Source of the DNA: Serripes groenlandicus
Lineage: Eukaryota > Mollusca > Bivalvia > Cardiida > Cardiidae
Assembly: GCA_031761405.1 (NCBI GenBank)
Contig: JASEVX010000033.1
Span: 614,522-678,521, forward strand
Length of the DNA stretch: 64,000 nucleotides
Direction: 5' to 3'
Shown here: positions 23,584-37,000 of the stretch, one piece after another
How the letters are laid out: every line of letters begins with the position of its first letter
Position numbering within the stretch: the stretch's first letter is position 1
Translations under genes and position numbers: made by a program
The notes under the pieces: generated by a model
Told to the model about the DNA's origin: nothing
The model's input: only the letters and a program-made list of their open reading frames with translations
Database searches by the model: none

Positions 23584-23712
23584 TCATTGAGGCCCAAATC
23601 TTTTTAAACCAATATCCAGTTCTTTCATCACTCTTAGCACCAGCTCCTCTTCAAAAGGCAATCCTACACACTGCACTGTTACTGGTAGTCCTCCTGTATC
23701 CGCACTGAAAAA
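23584..23712 (-). CDS. FAAH: FAAH last exon with stop
   Basis: 129 bp, 43 codons including TGA at 23584-23586. The acceptor is CTCTCGTTTCAG, phase 0; a second CAG six bases on would break the frame. It encodes [20 protein letters not shown], then [19 protein letters not shown]. This matches the mammalian C-terminus 'VGLPVAVQCVALPWQEELCLRFMREVE'. The SH3-ligand-like proline-rich segment of rodent FAAH is not expected here. Confidence 0.96.
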   Translation of the reverse strand, partial: FFSADTGGLPVTVQCVGLPFEEELVLRVMKELDIGLKRFGPQ

Positions 23713-26700
23713 CTGAAACGAGAGAAAACAGAATAGCTTTAATCCTTACCCTTATATAGATGCTTTCTGACACCTCTGCAGCAGACAGTTTTTTGAAAAA
23801 TCTCTATAATTGCAGCAGACGATTTTGAACATATTTTGTCAAAAAATAGAAAATCTCTATAATTGAATGGTTAACCTATGACTAAAAGTGGAAAACATTG
23901 TGGCAAAAGGAGAAATTGCTCGTTTTGAGCAATTTCTTCTTTTGTCACTATGTTTTCTAAAAGCTGTCTGCTGCTGAGGCGTCAGAAAGCGTCTAAATGA
24001 GGGAAAGGGTTAATTATTATACACAAAAACTACATTGATCTACAATGCATGGTTGTCATGGGTACCAGGCAACCTTTCTTAGGGCTAAGTAAAACTTAGC
24101 CCTTGCCCACATACAACAAATCTGCAGCAGACGACTTTGAACATATTTTGTCAACAAATAGAAAATCTCTATAATTGAATGGATAACCTATGACTAAAAG
24201 TAGAAATATGTTTTTCAAAAAGCGTCCATATGAGGGAAAGGGTTAAATACTTAAAAACTTATTTCATCATTTTTGTATCACTACTATTTGGTAAAACATG
24301 ATTGGTGGAATAAATTTAAGTTTAGCAGACTTAGCAGAGATGATTGATTGATTGATTGGGGTTTAAAGCCTTTCAACAATTTCTCAGTTATATCACGTCT
24401 GCCAGTTCACCTAATCATGTGTTTCCTGGCTTTCTCACACCAGTAATACACACAACAATTTTTCCAATCAACTGGCTGCTTTTCCACATAGACTGTTAGT
24501 CAATTGGTGGATGACGAATGACGCTTGTCACAATGCCTTTTGTCAAATGACGGAAAGAATGTTGGCCAAGCTGGGGTTCAAACTCACAACCCCTGGATTG
24601 ATATCCCGCATCGCTACCGACTGAGCTACCATGGCTTGGTTTTACCCTTGTTGACCAACAATACTTGATAAGAATGAAATATTTGGCATTTTTATAAGGA
24701 AAACAAAAATGATGAAATAAGCTCTAAAGTATTACTTAGCGCTAAGTATAGTTGATAAAATCGGGGCCTGGTTTCATTAAAATATCTTATATTATGTTTA
24801 GATGTAATCCTTCACAACAATCATATGTCATGCCGACAGACCAACCAACAGTTTGCTTGCCAAATAGTTAATTCTGCTTGGCGAGGGTAAACAAACACAA
24901 ACAAACGAACAACCAACATGGTGATTCCAGATTTACAAATTTTGTTTACAAAGGTACATTATTAGGAGTTTTACACACCCCAATAAATGTTAATGTGATG
25001 GAGAGACGGCAAGGCAGAGGACACCTAACCCATTCACACATGCAACAGAACTGCAGCAGACGACTTTAACCCTTTCCCTCATATGACAATTCTGCAGCAG
25101 ACGACTTTGAACGTATTTTGTCAAAATATAGAAAATCTCCATAATTGAATGGATAACCTATGTCGAAAAGTGGAAAACATTGTGGCAAAAGGAGAAATTG
25201 CACGTTTTGTGCAATTTCTTCTTTTGTCACTATGTTTTCAAAAAAACCGTCTGCTGCAGAGGTGTCCGAAAGTGTTTATATGAGGGAAAGGGTTAAAAAC
25301 ATTTACGCAAAAATATGGAAAATCGAAAAATGAGAGAACAATTATTGAATAAAGTTGAAAAACACTGTAGCGATCATGAGTACCGGTAACTTCTTCTTTT
25401 GCCATTTTTTTCCGAATTTGTCTTCTGGAGAGGCCTCATCATGCGTCTATATGAGTGAAAAGATTAAATAGGGATGTTTACAGTCTGATGTTACATGAAG
25501 GTGTACCTTTTTGATATACTTGTGAGATGTCGTATCTGTAGGGTAGTCTTTCATTTTAGCTTGGTCCACAGCTGTTACCTTGGTAACGGGAACACAACCC
25601 GCTGGATAATTCAGTAAGTTGTACAATGTAGTATAAGAAACGCCACCTGTATGAATGCATAAAATGATTTTACCCTTTCCATCATATAGACGCTTTCTGA
25701 CGCCTCTGCAGCAGACAGCTTTTTTGAAAACATAGTGACAAAAGAAGACATTGCTCAAAACAAGCAATGTCTCCTTTTGCCACAATGTTTTCCACTTTTA
25801 GTCATAGGTTGTTATCCATTCAATTTTAGAGATTTTCTAATTTTTGACAAAATATGTTCAAAGTCGTCTGCTGCAGAATTGTTGTATGAAGGAAAGGATT
25901 ATAAATCAAGTGTTTCTTCCTCTTAATTCAGTAAGTTGTACAATGTAGAATAAGAAACGCCACCTGTATGAATGTATAAAATGATTTAACACTTTCCCTC
26001 ATACGGCAATTCTGCAGCAGACGACTTTGAACGTATTTTGTCAAAAAATAGAAAATCTCCATAATTGAATGGATAACCTATGACAAAAAGTGGAAAACAT
26101 TGTGACAAAAGGAGAAATTGCACGTTTTGTGCAATTTCTTCTTTTGTCACTATGTTTTTTCAAAAAGCTGTCTGCTGCAGAGGCATCAGAAAGCGTCTAT
26201 ATGAGGGAAAGGGAAACATTTATCTATCATCTTATATAGTTTGTAAACATCATTTATGATTCTACCACAATGTTGGTCGTGTAACCCTTTCCCAACATAC
26301 AACAAATCTACAGCAGACGACTTTGAAAACATCCAGGCAAACACATGGAGTAACCCTTTCCCACATACAACAAATCTACAGCAGACGAATTTGAAAACAT
26401 CCAGGCAAACACATGGAAAATTTGAGTGAATGCGAGTGTCATTATTGAATAAATCAAACAACATTGTGGATGTTGAAGAAATTGCTCACCATGAGCAATT
26501 GGTTTCTTGCCACAGTGACTTCAAAAGGTGCAGATTCATCAAAATGTGGGACAGGAGGACAGGTTTGATCCCCAGTCACGGCCAAGGCTCATAGTGGAGT
26601 GCCCTTGAGCAAGGCACATTTCCTAGCCTAGTACTGGTTTGCTTTCCAAGAAATCATGAATAAGTGAACTGTTGCCGTGATATAACAGAAACAAGCAATT

Positions 26701-29700
26701 TCGCTGAATTGATATCCCTGGCCAATGATGGCTTGTTTGTAATTGATGGCTTGTTTGTGAATAAAGGCCTTTATGTTGAATGTGCAATTGAAACTTATTC
26801 ACACAAGAACAAGGGGTATGAACAGAAATTGAGACAGAAAGAATAAAATAACGACACTGGTTTTATAAACAACTTTATTAAACTAAGAGTGTGAATTAAA
26901 GACATTTTTTTATAATTAAATCCCAAAGGAAAATGTGAAAACAAGTTTTTGCTACTTTAACCAATGGTGACACAAGTGCAATAGCTGCCTTTATTCCCTT
27001 AATTCAATTTTTCTCCTTAAATCAACGGCAATAACTCAATTGACCAATGGACGGGCATCATCCCAGTATGTTGGTTCATATTTATTTCAAGTTTCATGAA
27101 ATTCTACAAGCTAGTTACTGAGAAATGGCTGCGGACGTGGATTTATCAATATATCAAGAGCAATAACTCTAAGGAAAATTTACCAATCCCCAAAAAAAAT
27201 AGACGGGCATCATCCCAGTATGTTGGTTCATATTTATTTCAAGTTTCATGAAATTCTACCAGCTAGTTACTGAGAAATGAGTGCGGATGGACGTGACGGA
27301 CGGACAACGCCATTTCAATATCTCCCTCCCTGATAATTTCTACTCTATTCAATAATTATACTTCAATTTATGTTTTCAGTTTTTAAAAGTTTTACCTTAA
27401 TGTTTTCAATGTAGTAAGCTGCAAAATTATTATATGTTAGAAAATGTTTTCTAGAAAGACTGTATGAAACTGATTCTTACCCACAAGGTATTTCACACAA
27501 CCAGTTGGCACTGCAACATAGGGCATTGTTGGACAAATGACAGCATCGAGTTCACTGGCTCTCCAGGCAGACTTGAACTCGGCTTTGTATTCTTCTAGTT
27601 TATTAGCCAGGGCCCACCAATCTTTCACTGATCTGGCGACAAACAATTACGGTTAATCCTTTCCAGTTTTGAAAACATTGTGACAAAAGGAGAAATTGCC
27701 CACATAAAGACGCTTTCTTACGCCTCTGCAACAGACGCTTTTTGAAAACAATGTAGAAAGAGGAGAAATTTCATAAGATGAACAATTTCTCCTTTTGCCA
27801 CAATGTTTTCCACTTTTAGTCATAGGTTATCCATTCAATTAGAGTGATTTTCTATTTTTTTACAAAATATGTTCAAAGTCGTCTGCTGCAGAAATGTTGA
27901 ATGAGGGGTTAAAGTAATTTTTTTGCTAATAATAACCAAATTTTTATATGAAGTATCTTGTCATAATAATACATTTACTCATCAAAGATCATTAAAACAT
28001 GAGCCATCCCGCGAGAAAACCAACATTGTGGACTCTGAGTAAAGTATCGATCTGGAAAGTATACCGCGCAGGCTTACCTGGATATACACTTTTTGCTCCT
28101 GTGGATTTTCTGTTTCAGGAATCATTACTCTATACATCTATCCCCCTGAGACAGAATATGTTGGCCCGGATCAGTCAGCGTGGACTGCGCAGGCTGATCT
28201 GGATCGATACATTATGCAGAGGCAATAATGTTGGTTGTCTCGCGGGACGGCTCATATCTACATGCATTGCTTAGAAATAAATTGGAACCACTTAAGATCA
28301 AAGTACTGAAGAAAATGGCCCTCTCCCTCTCCTGCCCCCTTGCACACTTATGCTTGACACTAAGTCAGTAAGTTAACGGGTGATTGATATATGGATGGAT
28401 GGATGGATGGATAGACAGATGATGGACAAGAAATCCATATGTGTCTACCTACAAAGGAAGGCTACGCAAAACAGCTCAAACTAAGCAAATTCTCTCTCAA
28501 CTTTAAACTCTGTATTAAAATTTAACTGCCAACTTAAAAACATCTTTATTTGATTGATTCATGTGATACGCAGCTTTTAATAATTGTTCAGTTATATCAC
28601 ATTGTTTCCTGGGTAAGTTAAGTTAAACTTCTTTATTTTACATGGATTGCGAAACAAGCTTTAACCTTATATTAATCACGCTCAATGTCTGCTTCCTGGA
28701 GACTTAACCAGTACTTTGCGTCGTTTGTGTGGTAAAATCCCAAAGGCAGAACCTGCTCATCACAGGATTCAAATCTGGGACCTTTGAACCGATAGGCCGA
28801 CGCTCTACCACTGCACCACTGTCTTCCTTGGTAAGTTATTAGTAATACTGGTCCATTTATCCTGATACCAGCAACTCAGTCTGCTAACCCTGCAACCTTG
28901 TGCGCCAAGGAGGGCAGTGATTACAACCATTTTTAAAGTCTTTGGTATGACCTGGCCTTTAATCGAACTCACGACCTTCAAAAACCGAGGCAGATGCTCG
29001 ACCACTACACCACCGAAGCAGTCTTTAAAAGACACTGCAAATCTTGGTGAAAATTAAAAATAAAATCACCAACCAAAATAATCCAGCAGCTGCTATATTT
29101 AAAACAAGAGGGCCATGATGGCCCTGGAATCGCTCACCTGATTTTTTTTTTCACTTTAGCTATATAAGCCCCGACCAATCAACATGGCTTAAAGGAATCT
29201 GATAGAGGGTCATCCAAGGAACATTTCTACAAAATTATTTGAAAATCGGCCTGACACTTTTGGAGCAGAAGATTTTTTAAGTTTTCACTATAGCCATATA
29301 ACGCAAAAAAGCCCTGCCCCCCCCTGGCGGCCATGTTTTTCGACCAATCAACATGGCTTCAAGGAATCTGATAGAGAGTCACCCAAGGAACATTTCTACA
29401 AAATAAGTTCAAAATCTGCCAACCAATTTGGGAGGAGAAGAATTTTGAAGTTTTTTTCGTTTCGTTGCCATGGAAACCAGAATTCTGCATGGATCCCAAT
29501 AATTTGAAGGAATTCTGGTGAGGTCATTGAGAGGATGCTTTCTGTGAAGTTTCATCCCAATTAACCCACTGGTTACTGAGGAGAAGATGTTGAAGATTTT
29601 TTAAGTTTTCACTATAACCATAAAAGGCAAAATAGCCCCGCCCCCTGGCGGCCATGTTTTTTGACCAATCAACATGGCTTGAAGGAATCTGATAGAGGGT

Positions 29701-32700
29701 CACCCAAGGAACATTTCTAAAAAATTATTTGAAAATCGGCCTTACACTTTTGGAGGAGAAGATTTTTTAAGTTTGCACTATAGCCATATTGGCAAAATAG
29801 CCCGCCCCCCACCACCCTGGGGGCCATGTTTTTCGACCAATCAACATGGCTTGAAGGAATCTGATAGGGGGTCACCCAAGGATCATTTCTACAAAATAAT
29901 TTGAAAATCGGCCTGACACTTTGGGAGGAGAAGATTTTTAAGAATTTTGAAGTTTTTTTCATTTCGTTGCCATGGAAACCAGAATTCTGCATGGATCCCA
30001 AAAATTTTAAGGAATTCTGGTGAGGACATTGCGAGGATGCTTTCTGTGAAGTTTCATCCCAGTTGACCCACCGGTTACAGAGGAGAAAATGTTGACGGAT
30101 GACGGACGACGGACATAGGGCGATCACAATAACTCACCCTGAGCACTTCGTGCACAGGTGAGCTAAAAAAAAAGGTGAATAAGAATGTTCTTTAAAAACT
30201 TACTTTACTCCTTGCATTGACTTCAAAACTTTACCTGGTAACTTTTCCTAAAAAAAAAACAAAGGAAAAAAAATTCATACACCTTTATTGTCTTGACTCA
30301 ATCCTTTTCCATATGCTACAAACCTGCAGCACACAACTTTCAACCTTTTCTTCATATAACACATCTGAACTGGACAACTTGGAAAACATTTAGGTAGAAA
30401 TATTGAAACACTCTACAAATCAATGTATAATTATTGAATATAGTAGAAATCATTGTGGCAAAAACGGAAAGTGCTCATGACGAACAATTTCTCTGTTTGC
30501 CATAATGTTTTCAAAAGTCATCTGTGACGGATGCATCAGAGAAACGGACAGGGTTTAAAGCATCTAGGCTAGAATATAGAAATAGTGAGACGGAAAGGGT
30601 TAAAAACATCTAGGTTAGAATATAGAAACAGTTATTGAATAAGGTTTTCATTTCAGGTCAATAGCGGATTTTTTTACTAGAACTGTCAAGGATTCAAAAT
30701 TTATATATACTTAGGCCTTTGGCCCATATACATATAACATATTTACTCTATACATTAAAAGTAGTTCTTTTCCTGTGAAGACATTTAAAATCATGTGGAA
30801 TTAATGCATGTATAAGTAACCTGATTACATCAATGTACATGAACTGGTTAGAAAAAACTTTATTAGCATGGTATAAATACATTGCCAGATTTCTAATAAT
30901 TGTGATATTATTGCTTGCACACAAATCATGAAATTTGTGGTAAGTAGGATGAGTAATGTATTTATCCGGAATATATTTTCTACGTATTTCACAATACAAT
31001 TGGCAGTGGATAATAAAGTCATGTATTGATTTTCAAGAATGTTTTTTGCAATAAATACAAAATCGCTCATTCCTGAGGCCCTGGATCACTCACCTGAGAA
31101 TGGGCTATTTAAGACTTAACTTTTCAGCACTTATGGCAATATGAGGTTTTTGCCTGGCGGTAATGTTTGTTGACTGGAAGCATTTTCTGATCAAGCTTAT
31201 TGATTTTTAACGATTTGCAAAGAAGTGTTAATACAATGTACATCTCAACACAACTGTAAATGAAATTATGCCTAGATATCATCAAGACAAACATTCTGAC
31301 AAAGTTTCAACATGCTCAAACCCAAAATGCACCTTCCAGAGTGTTAACAAGATTTTCCTTCAATTTGACCTCGTGCTCTTGTATTTGACCCCACATGACC
31401 CATATTCAACCTTTGCCTAGATATCATCAAGGCAAACTTTCTGACAAAGTTTCAGTCTGCTCCAGTTAAAAATGCGAGATCTATAGTGTTAACAAGATTC
31501 TTCTACAATGTGGCCTAGTGACCTAGTTTTTGACCTGACCAAACCCATATTCAAAGCTAACCTAGATATCATCAAGAAAAATATTCTGACAAGTTTCAAC
31601 ATGCTCAAGCCAAAAATGTGGCTTCCAGTGTTCTTCAATTAGGCCTATTGACCTAGTTTTTGACCCAAAATAATCTATATTCGAACTTGGCCTAGATATC
31701 ATAAAGACAAACTTTCTGACAAAGTTTCAAGCTGCTCAAGTCAAAAAAGCGGTCTCTATAGTTTTAACAAGATTTGTCTCAAATTTGGCCTTGTTACCTA
31801 GTTTTTGACCGGTCATACCTATATTTGGTTTAAACCTATTTTATTCTCATATATTTTACATAATAGGAAACATCAAGAAATATACAATGGAGAAATAGAT
31901 TGGACTGAAAGCTCATAGCTTATTTTAGGTCCTCTCCAATATTGATTTACAGGAAACACAGGGAATATTAACATGTTCAGAAAATATCAGCTTACTTTAG
32001 CTTTGTAATTTATCATACAAACAAGAGACCTATGAGGACCTATGCTCTTCTGGTATGGTTCTTAGGTCATTTTCAATCCAGAGCATGTATGTATGGTAAA
32101 GATCGGATAGTAAATGGAGGCTCTATTATGTTGAAAAGCTGTATTATAGCAATTTTGACAATTTCAAGAGCCATAATCCAGGCTTGCATGGGCATGGTTT
32201 TCGAAAGAAACCGAGCTCTCATCAATATTTAACTACTATCTAAGTTTGGTGAAGATCAGATAGTAAATGGAGTCTCTATTGTGTTTACATGCTCTATTAT
32301 AACTATTTTCTATTTTTTGACTATTTCAAGGGCCATAATCCAGTCTTGCATGGGTGGATCTGGCTGGTTTGTCAAAGGAACCAAGCTCTCAGCAATATTT
32401 AACTACTATGTAAGTTTGGTGAAGATCGGAGAGTAAATGGAGGCTCTATTGTGTTCACAAGGACCAGACCGGCTTCACCCTTTCCAACATACGACATATC
32501 TGCAGCAGACGACTTAGAAAATATCTAGATAGAATTATGGAAAACCTCTCAAAATTAAGGTATAACTAGAATCGTTTTTGCCAAAAACAGATGTCTCCCC
32601 CTCAAATATCTGTCAATATCTCTCAAAACATTCCAACCTATAAAGCAGACAATGGGTTCTGCACATCGCCTTGATGAGGTGAACATGTGACCCAAGTTTC

Positions 32701-33975
32701 ATGAAAATCCTTCAAGCCGTCTTGGAGATATGGAGCGGACACGATTTGGGACAGACAGACAGACAGACAGTCGAGACATGGGTTCTGCACATTGCCTTGA
32801 TGAGGTGAACATGTGACCCAAGTTTCATGAAAATCCTTCAAGCCGTCTTTGAGATATGGAGCGGACACGATTTGGGACAGACAGACAAACAGTCGAGACA
32901 TGGGTTCTGCACATTGCCTTGATGAGGTGAACATTTGACCCAAGTTTCATGAAAATCCTACAAGCCGTCTTGGAGATATGGAGCGGACACGATTTGGGAC
33001 GGACAGACAGACAGACAGACAGTCAAGACATGGGTTCTGCACATCGCCTTGATGAGGTGAACATGTGACCCAAGTTTCATGAAAATCCTTCAAGCCGTCT
33101 TGGAGATATGGAGCGGACACGATTTGGGACAGACAGACGGACAAACAGACAGTCGAGACATGGGTTCTGCACATCGCCTTGATGAGGTGAACATGTGATC
33201 CAAGTTTCATGAAAATCCTTCAAGCCGTCTTGGACATATGGAGCGAACACGATTTGGGACAGACAGTCGAGACATGGTTTCTGCACATCGCCTTGATGAG
33301 GTGAACATTTTACCCAAGTTTCATGAAAATCCTTCAAGCCGTCTTGGAGATATGGAGCGGACACGATTTGGGACGGACAGAAGGACAGACAGACAGACAG
33401 TCGAGACATGGGTTCTGCACATCGCCTTGATGAGGTGAATATGTGACCAAAGTTTCATGAAAATCCTTCAAGCCGTCTTGGAGATATGGAGCAGACACGA
33501 AATAAAGCCTCAAACCTTTGACCTTCAAGCGTGACCTTGACCTTGAACCGGTATGGTCGAGACATGGGTTCTGCACATCGCCTTGATGAGGTGAACATGT
33601 GACCTAAGTATCATGAAAATCAAGCCGTCTTGGAGATATGGAGCGGACACAAAATAAAGCCTCAAACCTTTGACCTTCAAGTGTGACCTTGACCTTGAAC
33701 AGGTATGGTCGAGACATGGGTTCTGCACATCGCCTTGATGAGGTGAACATTTGACCCAAGTTTCATGAAAATCCTTCATGCCGTCTTGGAGATATGGAGC
33801 GGACACGATTTGGGACAGACAGATGGACAGACAGACAGTCGAGACATGGGTTCTGCACATCGCCTTGATGAGGTAAACATGTGACCCAAGTTTCATAAAA
33901 ATCCTTCAATTCTTGGGAAGATATGGAGCAGACACGATTTCGGAGAGACAGACAGACAGACGGACAGACAGACGG

Positions 33976-34033
<58 letters not shown>

Positions 34034-37000
34034 CCAAAGGACAAAAACAATATATCTCCCCTGTATACAGGGGGAGACATAATTACAGAGAAGAGTTGAA
34101 ACCTTTGTGGCTCATTTTGAGCAATTTCTCCTTTTGTCAGAATATTTTCAAAAGTCGTCTGCTATTGAGGCGCCAGATTGCATCTGTATGTGGGAAAGGG
34201 TTAAATAGTACTGAAAAGACTGACCCCTGAGAACATGTTCATGAAAGCTATGATGATGTTTTGTATAAACTTTGGGAGCCTGTATGTCATAATGATCAGT
34301 TGAATGGATGGATCTACAACATCATCAGCCCTTTAGTAAAAAAAGAAAAAATTGTTTGAAGGAATATACATAATATTTCAATATATTGTAACAGAGTAGT
34401 TAACCCTTTCCCTCATATAGACGCTTTCTGACGCCTCTGCAGCAGACGGCTTTTTGAAAACATAGTGACAAAAGAAGAAATTGCTCAAAACTCTCCTTTT
34501 GCCACAATGTTTTCTACTTTTTGTCATAGGTTATCCACTCAATTATGGAGATTTTCTATGTTTTGACAAAATACGTTCAAAGTCGTCTGCTGCAGAATTG
34601 TCGTATGAGGGAAAGGGTTATACGATTGACAGAATGGAGAAGTGATCTCCGTCATCAAACAAAGATTGGCGAAACGACAAGAATGCAGGAGGGCCACACA
34701 AATATTAGGTTTTCAACAATGACCATAACACATATATGCTATATTTTTGTAAACAATGACCTTGACCCCAATATCAATTCAGGGCTATATTCAATATAAG
34801 CTACCCTTCAATGAAATTTGTTTAGAATCAGTTTAAACTAGAACTATCACTGAAGGTGATTAATACCCCCGCCCCAACCCCTGACACATATTATATCTCA
34901 CAGTATTATCTTTGACTCAGACAATTTAAATATCAGTATCAAAAAGAAATACTAAGATGATATCAAAAAGCAATATACAAATCTTATTTTAAAGAAATTT
35001 TGTCAAGAACATTTTCTAATGCATAAAATACAATCCGCATAAAGTACTATTTCCTCATGAAATAAGTTTTTATTTAGTTTTTCTAGTTTCAGAAAACAAA
35101 CAAACAAGAAGAAAATGAACCACATTCTTTATTCAAAGAGTAACAAGGTTTTTACTGTAAACTTCTGAATATTCGCGAGGACCTATTTTCGATATTTTTC
35201 ATGATTTTGATATTTTGATATTTTAATTTTGAGAAAAAGTAGCAGAAGTTTAAATTTCACTTCTGATCGATATATTTTCGCATGTATTAATTTCGTGAGG
35301 AGGTCAGCTTGCGAATATTAGGAAATATAAAATCCTTACGTAATTTAGGTAGTTTACAGTATATCATGTTCTACCTCTTGACATTTTGCCATGTTTCAAG
35401 TAAATCCGGTTGAAATTGAAGGAGGAGTATGTCGCACCAGATTAGATTTTAAGAAAAAAAATTCCTTTTTTCAAGGTCAGAGGTGAAGGTCACAGGGACA
35501 TGAAATTTGCGTCTTGCACATCTACTACTCCTGATTAACATTTAAGCAAGTATGAAGTAAATCAGGTTGAAACTGAAGGAGGAGTACAACAGATTAGATT
35601 TTAACAAAAAAAAATCCTATTTCAAGGTCTGAGGTGAAGGTCACAGGGACATGAAATTTGCGTGTTGCACATCTACTACTCCTGATTAACATTTATGCCA
35701 AGTATCAAGTAAATCAGGTTGAAACTGAAGGAGGAGTACAACAGATTAGATTTTAACAAAAAAAAATCCTATTTCAAGGTCAGAGGTCAAGGTCACAGGG
35801 ACATGAAATTTGCGTGTTGCACATCTACTACTCCTGATTAACATTTATGCCAAGTATGAAGTAAATCAGGTTGAAACTGAAGGAGAAGTACAACAGATTA
35901 GATTTTAACAAAAAAAAAATCCTATTTCAAGGTCAGAGGTCAAGGTGAAGGTCACAGGGACATGAAATTTGCTTCTTGCACATCTACTACTCCTGATTAT
36001 CATTTATGCCAAGTATGAATGCCAAGTATGAAGTAAATCGGGTTGAAACTGAAGGAGTACAACAGATTAGATTTTAACGAAAAAAAATCCTATTTCAAGG
36101 TCAGAGGTCAAGGTCACAGGGACATGACATTTGCGTCTTGCACATCTACTACTCCGGATTAACATTTATGCCAAGTATGAATGCCAAGTATGAAGTAAAT
36201 CGGGTTGAAACTGAAGGAGTACAACAGATTAGATTTTAACGAAAAAAAAATCCTATTTCAAGGTCAGAGGTCAAGGTCAAGGTCACAGGGACATGACATT
36301 TGCGTCTTGCACATCTACTACTCCGGATTAACATTTATGCCAAGTATGAAGTAAATCAGGTTGAAACTGAAGGAAAAGTACAACAGATTAGATTTTAACA
36401 AAAAAAAAATCCTATTTCAAGGTCAGAGGTGAAGGTCACATGGACATGAAATTTACGTGTTTCACATCTACTACTCCTGATTAACATTTATGCCAAGTAT
36501 GAAGTAAATCAGGTTGAAACTGAAGGAGGAGTACAACAGATTAGATTCTAACAAAAACAATCCCTATTTCAAGGTCAGAGGTCAAGGTGAAGGTCACAGG
36601 GACATGAAATTTGCGTCTGGCACATCTACTACTCCTGATTAACATTATGCCAAGTATCGTTTGCAGGGGTATAATGTTTTTTTGAAAAGTTTGACACCCA
36701 TCCAAACCCTCACCTTTCCCAAGTACATCGTATCTGCAGCAGACGAATTTGAAAACAGGTTGGTAAAATATGAAAAATCGCATTTAATGAAAGTTTAATT
36801 GTTGTATCATTGTGGCAAAAAGAGAAATTGCTTATTATGAACAATTTCTTCTTTTGTCAGTGTTTTTAAAAGGTGTCTGCTGCAAATGCGTCAAAATATG
36901 TCTAAAGTGGGAAAAGGTTAACCGTCATATAGACGCTTTCGGACGCCTGTGTAGCAGGTGGCTTTTTGAAAACATAGTGACAAAAGTAGAGATTGCAAAA

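Noticed and set aside
32638..34080. Overlapping frames rich in CLSVCLSV and [17 protein letters not shown]
   Set aside because: They are translations of the 125-bp tandem units and AGAC runs on the other strand, present in several frames.
35380..36660. CRISPR-like array
   Set aside because: Units are ~150 bp with no short-repeat/unique-spacer pattern, and the window is eukaryotic.
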